From Streptomyces sp. NRRL WC-3549 (lineage in GTDB: Bacteria; Actinomycetota; Actinomycetes; Streptomycetales; Streptomycetaceae): 11,664 bases of DNA. How positions within the stretch are numbered: position 1 is the stretch's first letter; the number at the start of each line of letters is the position of its first letter. The stretch lies in contig NZ_KL585428.1 of the NCBI RefSeq assembly GCF_000721935.1, positions 8,813-20,476 on the forward strand, read 5' to 3'. The translations under genes and the position numbers were made by a program. This document shows positions 5,870 through 11,646 of the stretch, one piece after another. The notes under the pieces were generated by a model. It searched no databases and was not told where the DNA came from. It worked only from the letters and a program-made list of their open reading frames with translations.

Positions 5870-6761
5870 GTGTCACGCCGAAGCGCGCTGGAGGAAAGCG
5901 CGGACGAGGCGTCCCGGGCGCGGTACCGACTGGACGCATGCCTGGAGGAGCACGCCCGGCACGCCGAGTGGCTGGTCGGCCACGCCTACCTCGTCCCTCC
6001 CGCCTTCGACGCCCGCCTTCGACGCCCGCCTGCGGCGCTCGCCTGACGTCGTCGACCCGGTCGCGCTGGCGGTCGCGGCTCGGCAGGTCGCAGGGTGCCC
6101 TTCGGGCCCTCTGGGGGCGCTGGCCGATGTCCTGGAGCGCTTCGGCCTGTACCTGACCGCGGTCGACGAGGCGGCCGAGGGTGCCTCACTCCTGCTCAAG
6201 GGCTTCGGGGTGGCGGTGATCAGTGGTCAGGTCCCGCCGGGACGGCGCCGCTGGACCGCCGCGCACGAACTCGGCCACCACCTGATGCAGGACGAATACC
6301 ACAGCGATGCCGGCGTGGCAGCCGGGCGGGACGAGAGGGAACAGCTCATCGACCGGTTCGTCGAAGAGTTCCTGTTGCCCGAGGCCGACGTGCGGCGCGT
6401 CTGGTCGGACGGCGAACGCGACGGACAGGCGTCCAGGGCGATCATGATCGCTCTCTCCGCCTCGTACCGGATGTCCTGGAGCGCCGTCGTCAACAGAGCA
6501 CGCCGCCTGGGGCTCATCACACCGGAGGAGGGCAGACGGGAGAAGGCGGACACGCCGGTGCGGGGTGACTTCCTCGCCACGTACGGCAGTCAGCCGACAC
6601 CCGACCTGGAGGTCGGAACGACGGGTACGCAGTGGAGGCAAGCGGCTCTCGCGGCATGGTCCCGAGGCGACGTGACCGCGCCGCGCACGGTGGAACTGCT
6701 GTACGGGGCCCTGACGGAGAGGGAACTCCCCGGCCGGGCCCTCGGGGAGTGCCTGCCGTGA
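5870..6761 (+). pseudogene. ImmA/IrrE-family metallo-endopeptidase, frameshifted by a 13-bp duplication
   Basis: Zinc peptidase of the ImmA/IrrE (COG2856) family, which cleaves repressors or antitoxin-like partners. Seen: from GTG 5870 the frame reads SRRSALEESADEASRARYRL...HAYLVPPAFDARL with strongly GC-ended codons, then stops at 6044-6046. The rest continues in another frame, starting within the second copy of a 13-bp repeat (6002-6014 and 6015-6027). Removing one copy joins the two into a 292-aa protein. The reconstructed protein has the zinc motif HELGH at 128-132 and RFVEEFLLPE at 158-167, the usual downstream ligand helix, plus an extra C-terminal region of about 120 residues. The second frame is open back to ATG 5817 with GGAGGGG before it, so a protein with a foreign N-terminus (315 aa) could still be made. 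The stop overlaps the PIN gene start (GTGA). It may be a true mutation or an assembly error. Confidence 0.75.
6002..6027 (+). repeat. Exact 13-bp tandem duplication causing a frameshift
   Basis: GCCTTCGACGCCC is present at 6002-6014 and 6015-6027, followed by a partial third copy (GCCT, 6028-6031). Thirteen is not a multiple of three, so the duplication shifts the ImmA/IrrE reading frame by one base. The partial third copy shows how slippage could have produced it. Confidence 0.9.
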
Positions 6762-7315
6762 CCTCTGCCTTCCAGCAGCCGGGATTACCCGCTTCGTTGC
6801 TCGTCTGGGACACGTCCCCTCTCTTTCACGCCATCAAGGCGGGAAAGATCGAGACTCTGGGCGACATCGCGCGGAACCACCGGGGCCGCACCCGTAGGAA
6901 CGTCACCACTCAGGCCGTGGTCAGCGAGATCAGCCACTTCCAGTTGCCTTTGGCCGGGACGGAGTGGCTGGAGATCGTCCACGTCGACGATCTGACCGAA
7001 CTGGAAGCACTGGTCGACTGGATGAACCGTGTCTCCGGGGCGAAGTCGAATCACGGAGAAGCCACCGTTCTCGCCTGGGCCGAGGTCCACGGCGCCACAG
7101 CGGTCGTGGACGACGCCGACGCCCGCCGCATCGGACGTGGGGCGGGACTCGACGTCCGGGGTTCCCTGGGTGTCGTGGCGGATTCCGTCAGTGAGGGCCA
7201 CACCACGCCGTACGTGGCGACCGGCGTGATCGACGCGATGATCGACACCGGAGCCCGCTACCCGTGCGCCCGGGGCCAGTTCATCAACTGGGCCAAGGAG
7301 AACGGCCTTCTGTGA
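6758..7315 (+). CDS. PIN-domain-like protein (putative toxin nuclease)
   Basis: A 185-aa protein with the layout of PIN-type ribonucleases of the DUF3368/COG2405 kind. The start GTG at 6758-6760 overlaps the stop of the ImmA/IrrE gene (GTGA), with GGGGAG at 6744-6749 as ribosome site, so the two are translationally coupled. Seen: LLVWDTSPLFHAIKAGKI with acidic D18, VVSEI with E57, NHGEATVLAWAEVHGATAVVDDADAR with E101, D118/D119 and D121, then LGVVADSVSEG. These are the acidic positions that hold Mg2+ in PIN nucleases. Family knowledge: such proteins are often toxins or RNases in toxin-antitoxin pairs, and COG2856 peptidases have been found next to toxin-like genes. Inferred: an effector controlled by its peptidase neighbour, and intact here although the neighbour is frameshifted. 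A hairpin terminator follows 5 bp after the stop. Confidence 0.78.
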   Translation: MTSAFQQPGLPASLLVWDTSPLFHAIKAGKIETLGDIARNHRGRTRRNVTTQAVVSEISHFQLPLAGTEWLEIVHVDDLTELEALVDWMNRVSGAKSNHGEATVLAWAEVHGATAVVDDADARRIGRGAGLDVRGSLGVVADSVSEGHTTPYVATGVIDAMIDTGARYPCARGQFINWAKENGLL

Positions 7316-7320
7316 CGCGC

Positions 7321-7351
7321 CACCGAGGGCCCCCGGCACCGGCCCTCGGTG
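7321..7351 (+). terminator. Hairpin terminator of the ImmA/IrrE-PIN operon
   Basis: CACCGAGGGCC (7321-7331) and GGCCCTCGGTG (7341-7351) form a perfect 11-bp stem with a 9-base loop, starting 5 bases after the PIN gene stop codon. Confidence 0.85.
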
Positions 7352-7406
7352 ATGCCCGCCCCCGTGATCCCGCCTCGTCGGAGGCCGGGCGCCGATCGGG
7401 CAGGGT

Positions 7407-7446
7407 GACGCGACTGCCCTACAAGGCGACGCGACTGCCCTATAAG
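7407..7446. repeat. Imperfect direct repeat, 21-bp period
   Basis: A 19-base unit, GACGCGACTGCCCTACAAG, at 7407-7425 recurs at 7428-7446 with a single C-to-T change. The copies start 21 bases apart, two helical turns. They lie in the intergenic stretch between the PIN gene terminator and the small membrane-protein gene. Possible regulator binding sites, or a simple duplication. A seven-residue peptide repeat results in one frame, but nothing else supports a gene there. Confidence 0.6.
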
Positions 7447-7512
7447 ACGTATCTGCGGAGCCCGAGCAGGAACCGGGCTTCCCCGTGAACGGGCGGCGGG
7501 CGACAATGCGAT

Positions 7513-7540
7513 GGAACAGGAACCACAGGTCGGTTCCGTC
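7513..7540 (+). promoter_or_regulatory. Hairpin or ECF-like promoter elements before the small membrane gene
   Basis: GGAACC (7519-7524) and GGTTCC (7532-7537) form a 6-bp stem with a 7-base loop about 20 bases before the start of the small gene. The same bases contain GGAAC (7513-7517) and CGTC (7537-7540) 19 bases apart, an ECF-promoter-like arrangement. The two readings compete; either is weak alone. Confidence 0.3.
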
Positions 7541-7557
7541 AGACAAGCGGGGGACAC

Positions 7558-7743
7558 ATGATCTTCATCATCTCCGGGGTGATCGTGTTCGCGGCCGGGG
7601 TCGTGGCGTGCTCGGTCGCCCTGCGGCGCAGAGGCGGCTCGGGGGAACGCGGGGCACTGGAGCGCGGGGCGGCGGAGCAGGGCCTCGCTCAAGGACTGGG
7701 CACGGCGACCACCAACAGTCAGAACACCGGGCTCTGGTCCTGA
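7558..7743 (+). CDS. Small single-pass membrane protein
   Basis: A 61-aa hypothetical protein. The ATG at 7558 has GGGGGA just upstream (7549-7554). Seen: residues 2-22, IFIISGVIVFAAGVVACSVA, form one strongly hydrophobic segment, followed by a positive cluster (LRRRGG), which predicts a membrane helix with the C-terminal part in the cytoplasm. The remaining 35 residues are small and polar (GALERGAAEQGLAQGLGTATTNSQN). The codons end mostly in G or C and the translation lacks the Arg/Pro-rich look of chance frames. I do not recognise the family. It stands alone between a terminator and a convergent gene. It could be a regulatory small membrane protein, but no function can be read. Confidence 0.6.
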   Translation: MIFIISGVIVFAAGVVACSVALRRRGGSGERGALERGAAEQGLAQGLGTATTNSQNTGLWS

Positions 7744-7777
7744 GCTCCGGGCATCAACGGCCCACTGCTCCCCCCAT

Positions 7778-7791
7778 GCCCCTCAGGGGGC
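7778..7791 (+). terminator. Short hairpin after the small membrane gene
   Basis: GCCCC (7778-7782) and GGGGC (7787-7791) pair around TCAG, 35 bases beyond the stop codon. The stem is only 5 bp, so this is a weak terminator candidate. Confidence 0.3.
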
Positions 7792-7889
7792 GACCACCAC
7801 CCCGGTCCGGACGCCTTCCGGCCTCGCGCTTCCTGAGCCCGGTCGGCACGGTCGTGACCGAACGCCGTCCGCCAGGACGTTCCCAAGGC

Positions 7890-7910
7890 ACCCGGACTGT
7901 GGCGCCGGGT
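7890..7910 (-). terminator. Hairpin downstream of the second methyltransferase
   Basis: ACCCGG (7890-7895) and CCGGGT (7905-7910) form a 6-bp stem with a 9-base loop, 15 bases beyond the minus-strand stop at 7925-7927. A modest terminator candidate placed between convergent genes. Confidence 0.35.
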
Positions 7911-7924
7911 ACTCGCTCGGGTGT

Positions 7925-8665
7925 TCAGCCGCCGTCGGAGGCCGGGCGCCGTGCGACGAACACGAACTCCTTGCCAGGGCGGTCGGGGGCGTCGCGGACG
8001 GGCTCGACCTCGAATCCTTCGGCGGCCAGGTCCGTCACGACCTCCTCCCGCTCCCGGAACCGCAGCGTCGAGTCCGAGGTGAGGACCTCCCCGTCCGCCG
8101 CGAACACGTAGGTCCACCGGAAGGAGACGAGCGGCCCGTCGACCGCGGTGACGTCCACCCAGCTCTCCACGGCGCCGACGCCGGGGATGTCCGTCACCCT
8201 GTACGAGGTCTCGCGGTTCCACCCCTCCCAGGCCCGGGCGGCCGGGTCCCGCGTCTCGAACACCAGCCGCCCCCCAGGCCGCAGCGAGGCGTACGCCTTC
8301 CGGAGCGTGCCACGCCAGGCGTCCGGCGCGGCGATCTGCTGGGCGACGTTCGCCGTCATGGTCGCGAGATCGACCTGGAGCGGCGGAAGCGCGTCGGCGT
8401 CGCCGCAGACCCACCGCACCCGCTCGCCACCGGGCTTGGCCCGTGCCACGTCGAGGGAGGCCCGGGCGGGATCGACGCCCACGACCTCGACGCCCCGCCC
8501 GGCCAGCAGGAGGGCGAACACCCCGGTGCCGCACCCGATGTCCAGCACCTGCCGCGCCCCGAAGTCCTCGGCCATCAGCAGATAGGCGTCGAGGTCACCG
8601 CGGTCGGGGTCGAGCGGGTCGTAGACGGAGGCGAGCCGGGGGTGCGCGAAGCATGCGTCAGCCAT
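7925..8665 (-). CDS. Class I SAM-dependent methyltransferase
   Basis: A 246-aa soluble methyltransferase, unrelated in detail to the one at 4841-5584. Start ATG at 8665-8663 is chosen because the protein begins MADACFAHPRLASVYDPLDP, a typical opening for this group (xxFxxPRLAxxYDxLxP). The frame is open further upstream, but only through sequence antisense to a lipoprotein gene. No strong ribosome site is visible before this ATG. Seen: motif I VLDIGCGTGVFALLLA (40-55), motif II acidic residue D65 in VVGVDPARASL, CGDADALP (88-94) for adenine contact, and SLRPGGRLVFETRDP (127-141) as the motif III region. The C-terminal half is beta-rich with SFRWTYVFAADGEVL. Acceptor unknown. It lies 67 bp downstream of the lipoprotein gene on the same strand, with a hairpin between them, so it may have its own promoter. 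Confidence 0.88.
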   Translation of the reverse strand: MADACFAHPRLASVYDPLDPDRGDLDAYLLMAEDFGARQVLDIGCGTGVFALLLAGRGVEVVGVDPARASLDVARAKPGGERVRWVCGDADALPPLQVDLATMTANVAQQIAAPDAWRGTLRKAYASLRPGGRLVFETRDPAARAWEGWNRETSYRVTDIPGVGAVESWVDVTAVDGPLVSFRWTYVFAADGEVLTSDSTLRFREREEVVTDLAAEGFEVEPVRDAPDRPGKEFVFVARRPASDGG

Positions 8666-8708
8666 GGGCAGAAGGTACGCGCAGGGGGAGACGGACGGCC
8701 ACCGGTCG

Positions 8709-8732
8709 GGCGGCGTGGGACGCCCCGCCGCC
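8709..8732 (-). terminator. Hairpin between lipoprotein and methyltransferase genes
   Basis: GGCGGCG (8709-8715) and CGCCGCC (8726-8732) form a perfect 7-bp stem with a 10-base loop immediately after the minus-strand lipoprotein stop (8733-8735). Likely a terminator or attenuator before the methyltransferase. Confidence 0.5.
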
Positions 8733-9068
8733 TCACCACCGGTCGCCGACGCGCACCTTGTCCCAGCGGCTCTTGGGGATGCACAGCTCGTGTGCGTCGT
8801 CGTCCAGTTCGATCTGCCAGCACTCCGGCTCACGGTGCGAGACGCGCCTGGTGCCCGTCTTCACCGTGCTGCACGACTTCTTGGACGTGCCGTTCTTCTT
8901 CGTCGTGGTGCACCGCCTCTTGGTGACCGGCTCGTCGGACCACGTCGTACGGGCCGCCTTGTGTTCCTTCTCCGTGATCGTGCCGTGTACGTCGCCGCTG
9001 CCGCAGGCGGCCAGGAGCAGTGCGGCGACGGGTATCGCGAACAGGACGGCGATCCGGCGGACAGGCAT
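8733..9068 (-). CDS. Small secreted lipoprotein
   Basis: A 111-aa predicted lipoprotein. The start ATG at 9068-9066 follows AAGGGG about 6 bases upstream. Seen: a signal peptide MPVRRIAVLFAIPVAALLLAAC with a positive n-region, a hydrophobic core and the lipobox LAAC at 19-22, so C22 would be lipid-anchored outside the membrane. The mature part is lysine/threonine-rich in the middle (TKRRCTTTKKNGTSKKSC, two cysteines at 53 and 66), then ends with ECWQIELDDDAHELCIPKSRWDKVRVGDRW, giving two further cysteines at 83 and 96. The pattern GT[IV]...W..L...C......WD..KVGD.W is one I associate with small streptomycete lipoproteins of unknown function. Function unknown. The four cysteines could form disulfides outside the cell. 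Confidence 0.83.
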   Translation of the reverse strand: MPVRRIAVLFAIPVAALLLAACGSGDVHGTITEKEHKAARTTWSDEPVTKRRCTTTKKNGTSKKSCSTVKTGTRRVSHREPECWQIELDDDAHELCIPKSRWDKVRVGDRW

Positions 9069-9217
9069 GGTGTACCCCTTACGGCACGGTGCGGATGCCG
9101 GGCCGGACGGGGGTTGGGCGACGGCGGTGGACAGGTCGCAGCATAAGGAGCGCGGCCCGGCCCGCGCCAGGGGTCGGGCCGCCACCGAGCGAGTCGGGGC
9201 GTGCTCCGGTACCGGGT

Positions 9218-10003
9218 TCAGACCGCGCGGACGTGGCTCGTGAGCCGGCCCTCCTCGTAGAGGTGGTACATGAGCGCGGGCGGCGTGTCGTGGGTCTTCC
9301 AGGAGGTGTCCGGGCCCTGCTCCCACGGCAGCAGGGACGTCGAGACGATGCCCGGGGCGCACAGCAGCGGGAGCCCCGCGAAGGAGGCGGCGGCCGCCGT
9401 GTGGGCGTGGCCGCAGAGCACGGCGACCACGTGGGCGTGGCGGGCCAGGACCTTCGCCAGGGCGTCGGGTTCGCGCAGCCCGATGGCGTCGACGTACGGG
9501 AGACCGAGCGGCAGGGGCGGATGGTGGAAGGCGACGAAGGCCGGCCGGTCCGGGGCGGCGGAGAGGGTGTCGTCCAGCCAGTTCAGCGTCTCCTGTGCCA
9601 GCAGACCGTCGTGGCGGCCGGGGATCGAGGAGTCACACATCACCACCCGGACCCCGCCGACGTCCCGGGCCTCGTTGACCGGTGCCGTGGCACCGCGACC
9701 GTCGTCACCGCCGCCGAGCAGCACCTCCCGGTAGGGGGCGCGGGAGTCGTGGTTGCCCGGGCACAGCAGCACCTCGTAGCGCTCGTACAACGGGGCGAGG
9801 ACGTCGCGGGCCTGCCGGTACTCGCCGGCGGTGCCCCGGTCGACGATGTCGCCGGTGATCAGCACGGCGTCCACCGTGCCCGGCAGCGCCGTCAGGTGGG
9901 TCACGGCCCGGCGTGCGCGCGCGGCGCTCTCCTCCGTCCTGCTTGTCGCCCCGCCGGCGGGCCCGGGCGTCCAGGCGCACGGCCGACGAGGTCGCGAGGC
10001 CAC
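9218..10003 (-). CDS. CpdA-like metallophosphoesterase with atypical N-terminus
   Basis: Calcineurin-like phosphoesterase of the CpdA/Icc type, which hydrolyses cyclic nucleotides or other phosphodiesters at a two-metal centre. Seen, in order: VLITGDIVDRG (metal-binding GD), LLCPGNHDSR (GNHD), VAFHHPPLPLG (H) and LCGHAHT (GHxH), all in the right order and spacing, ending at TCA 9218. Missing: the first motif of the fold, DxH on the opening strand (commonly AHISDLHLDG), expected just before EESAARARRAV. None of the three minus-strand frames across about 9930-10080 supplies it. The 5' end is thus doubtful. GTG at 10003 gives 261 aa with a poor ribosome site; GTG at 9904 gives 228 aa. The gene is probably 5'-truncated or rearranged, and activity is questionable without the DxH ligands. 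Upstream neighbour is divergent. Confidence 0.68.
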   Translation of the reverse strand: MASRPRRPCAWTPGPAGGATSRTEESAARARRAVTHLTALPGTVDAVLITGDIVDRGTAGEYRQARDVLAPLYERYEVLLCPGNHDSRAPYREVLLGGGDDGRGATAPVNEARDVGGVRVVMCDSSIPGRHDGLLAQETLNWLDDTLSAAPDRPAFVAFHHPPLPLGLPYVDAIGLREPDALAKVLARHAHVVAVLCGHAHTAAAASFAGLPLLCAPGIVSTSLLPWEQGPDTSWKTHDTPPALMYHLYEEGRLTSHVRAV

Positions 10004-10108
10004 CGTAGAGGGTATCGGTGACCGGCGCAGCCGCGGGTCGAGGAGCTGAGGAGATGGGCGAGGGACGAGTCGCCCGCCGTCATGTTCCCTACGACGTGGC
10101 GGAGTTGG

Positions 10109-10120
10109 GGTTCCGGAACC
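10109..10120. promoter_or_regulatory. Perfect 12-bp palindrome upstream of the serine hydrolase gene
   Basis: GGTTCCGGAACC is a perfect palindrome in the region between the divergent metallophosphoesterase and serine hydrolase genes, 105 bases before the hydrolase ATG. A dimeric regulator could bind it. No clear -35/-10 pair is visible nearby, so no promoter is called. Confidence 0.35.
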
Positions 10121-10225
10121 TGTCCGGGCCGGGCACCTGCTACCGTCCCCGGCCGACGGGACCGATGACGCCCCCGGGCGGGACCGAGCCGAAAGCGCAT
10201 CCGAGCCGGGACGGCAGGGAGAGGC

Positions 10226-11386
10226 ATGTTGACGAGCGAACGCGAGACCGGCAACGAGGAGCCGACGGTGCACGGAGGGGTGCGCGCCGGCTTCGAAGGG
10301 GTGCGTGAGGCCTTCGCGCAGGTGGTACGGGACCAGCCGCGGCCCACGGGGCTGCAGTTGGCGGTGTACCGCGACGGCGAGCGCCTGGTGGACCTCTGGG
10401 CCGGGGCCGGGGTGGACGCGGACACGCTGACCGGGGTGTTCTCGGTGAGCAAGGGCGCGGCACACCTCGTCGTGGCGATGCTCGTCCAGGACGGCGTCCT
10501 CGACCTGGACCGCGCGGTGGCCGCGTACTGGCCCGAGTTCGGCCAGGCCGGCAAGGACCGGGTCACGCTGCGCCAACTGCTCGCCCACCAGGCCGGTGTG
10601 ATCGGCGTCGACGACGTCTTCACGGTCGAGGAGCTGGCCGACGACCGTCTGCTGGCCGAGCGGCTCGCCGCCCAGGCCCCGTACTGGGAACCGGGCACGG
10701 CCTTCGGTTACCACGGGCTCGTCATCGCCGCCCTCACGGGAGAGGTCGTGCGCCGGGCCACCGGGCGGAGCCTGCAGGACTGGTGGGAGCACCGGGTGCG
10801 CCGCCCGTACGGCATCGACTTCTACCTGGGTCTGCCCGAGGAACTGGAGCCCCGCTACCTGCCCGTGGAGCCCGCCGTCCCCGGACCGGCCGAGGTGCCG
10901 CAGGACACCGGGACGCTGCTGGACATAGCCTTCAGCACCAGACACATACCGGACCTGTCCGTCTTCCCGAACTCCCGGCGTACGAGGGCGCTCGGCCAGG
11001 GGTCGGCGGGCGGGGTCGCCTCCGCCCGGGGCGTGGCCGGCGCCTACGCGGCGGTCACCGGCGGCCTGGACGACCGTCCGGCACTGCTCACCCCGGACAC
11101 GATGGAGACGTTCAGCCGGACCCATTCCGAGGGCATCGACAGGGTGGGCGGCGCCGAGAGCCGATTCGCCCTGGGGTTCCAGGTCCTCGACCGGCGCTAC
11201 CCGGCGCTGGGCCCGGACACCTTCGGCCACGGGGGCGCGGCCGGCGCCCTCGCGTTCGCGAGCCCGCGCCTCGGCCTCGCGTACGCCTACGTCAGGAACC
11301 GGTTCGCGCTCGGGGACAGCACGGAGAAGGAGAACACCCGGCTCGTGGAGGAAGTGGTGGGTGCGGCGGCCCGTACCCGGCCGTGA
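10226..11386 (+). CDS. Serine hydrolase, beta-lactamase (class C/EstB-like) family
   Basis: A 386-aa enzyme of the beta-lactamase-related serine hydrolases, which include esterases and D-aminopeptidase-like proteins. The ATG at 10226 follows GGGAGAGG (10217-10224 region). Seen: catalytic SxxK as S73-V-S-K76 in VFSVSKG, preceded by the usual strand GLQLAVYRDGERLVDLWAG; LRQLLAHQAGV (115-125), a common landmark; Y162 in GTAFGYHG, where family members have Y-x-N/S (here YHG); and FGHGGAAG with HGG at 335-337, the usual replacement for the KTG motif in EstB-type esterases. No signal peptide is seen, so it is probably cytosolic. Motifs favour an esterase over a true beta-lactamase. A single gene, convergent with the partial gene at the right edge. 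Substrate unknown. Confidence 0.9.
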   Translation: MLTSERETGNEEPTVHGGVRAGFEGVREAFAQVVRDQPRPTGLQLAVYRDGERLVDLWAGAGVDADTLTGVFSVSKGAAHLVVAMLVQDGVLDLDRAVAAYWPEFGQAGKDRVTLRQLLAHQAGVIGVDDVFTVEELADDRLLAERLAAQAPYWEPGTAFGYHGLVIAALTGEVVRRATGRSLQDWWEHRVRRPYGIDFYLGLPEELEPRYLPVEPAVPGPAEVPQDTGTLLDIAFSTRHIPDLSVFPNSRRTRALGQGSAGGVASARGVAGAYAAVTGGLDDRPALLTPDTMETFSRTHSEGIDRVGGAESRFALGFQVLDRRYPALGPDTFGHGGAAGALAFASPRLGLAYAYVRNRFALGDSTEKENTRLVEEVVGAAARTRP

Positions 11387-11398
11387 GGGCCGACCGCA

Positions 11399-11425
11399 CC
11401 GGGGGAGCGTCAGGGTGCCTCCCGG
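11399..11425. terminator. Weak hairpin between convergent genes
   Basis: GGGAG (11403-11407) pairs with CTCCC (11419-11423), extended by CC/GG (11399-11400 with 11424-11425) across a two-base bulge. It lies between the serine hydrolase stop and the minus-strand stop at 11443. A possible shared terminator. Confidence 0.3.
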
Positions 11426-11442
11426 AGGGGCGGCCGCCGCGC

Positions 11443-11646
11443 TCACCGGGGACGGGGCCCCGGCTTCCTCCGGTTGGACCGGCCGGCCTGGCTCACCGAC
11501 TGCTCGACGGCCGCGGGCGAGCCCCCGCCGTCCGGGCTGAGCGTGTCCTCAGCCGTCAGCGGCACCGCTCCCGTCGCTCCCCGGTCCGGCCGGACGGACC
11601 AGCGGTGAGTCGAGGGTCCGGAGGTCTCCCACCGGTACGGGTTCTG
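11443..11646 (-). CDS. Unrecognised protein, C-terminal 67 residues only
   Basis: The final 67 codons of a minus-strand gene whose 5' part is beyond the right-hand adapter. Seen: the reading begins QNPYRWETSGPSTHRW, is open to TGA (TCA at 11443-11445), and nearly every codon ends in G or C, which sets it apart from the other frames. The tail is hydrophilic, with a glycine/serine stretch and a basic end (GRSNRRKPGPRPR). This could be a disordered C-terminus of a membrane or cell-envelope protein, but the family cannot be recognised. It is convergent with the serine hydrolase, 56 bases apart. The first one or two codons could be adapter-derived. Confidence 0.6.
   Translation of the reverse strand, partial: QNPYRWETSGPSTHRWSVRPDRGATGAVPLTAEDTLSPDGGGSPAAVEQSVSQAGRSNRRKPGPRPR

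Noticed and set aside
7407..7446. CRISPR-like repeat
   Set aside because: Only two copies, a 2-base gap between units instead of a spacer, and no cas genes.
7264..7488. A 74-aa plus-strand open frame with a TRLPYK peptide repeat
   Set aside because: It overlaps the PIN gene end and its terminator, lacks a ribosome site and is explained by the 21-bp DNA repeat.
9218..11446. A 742-aa minus-strand open frame covering the serine hydrolase
   Set aside because: Only the last ~230-260 residues look like a protein family (metallophosphoesterase). The rest is antisense to a well-supported hydrolase gene.
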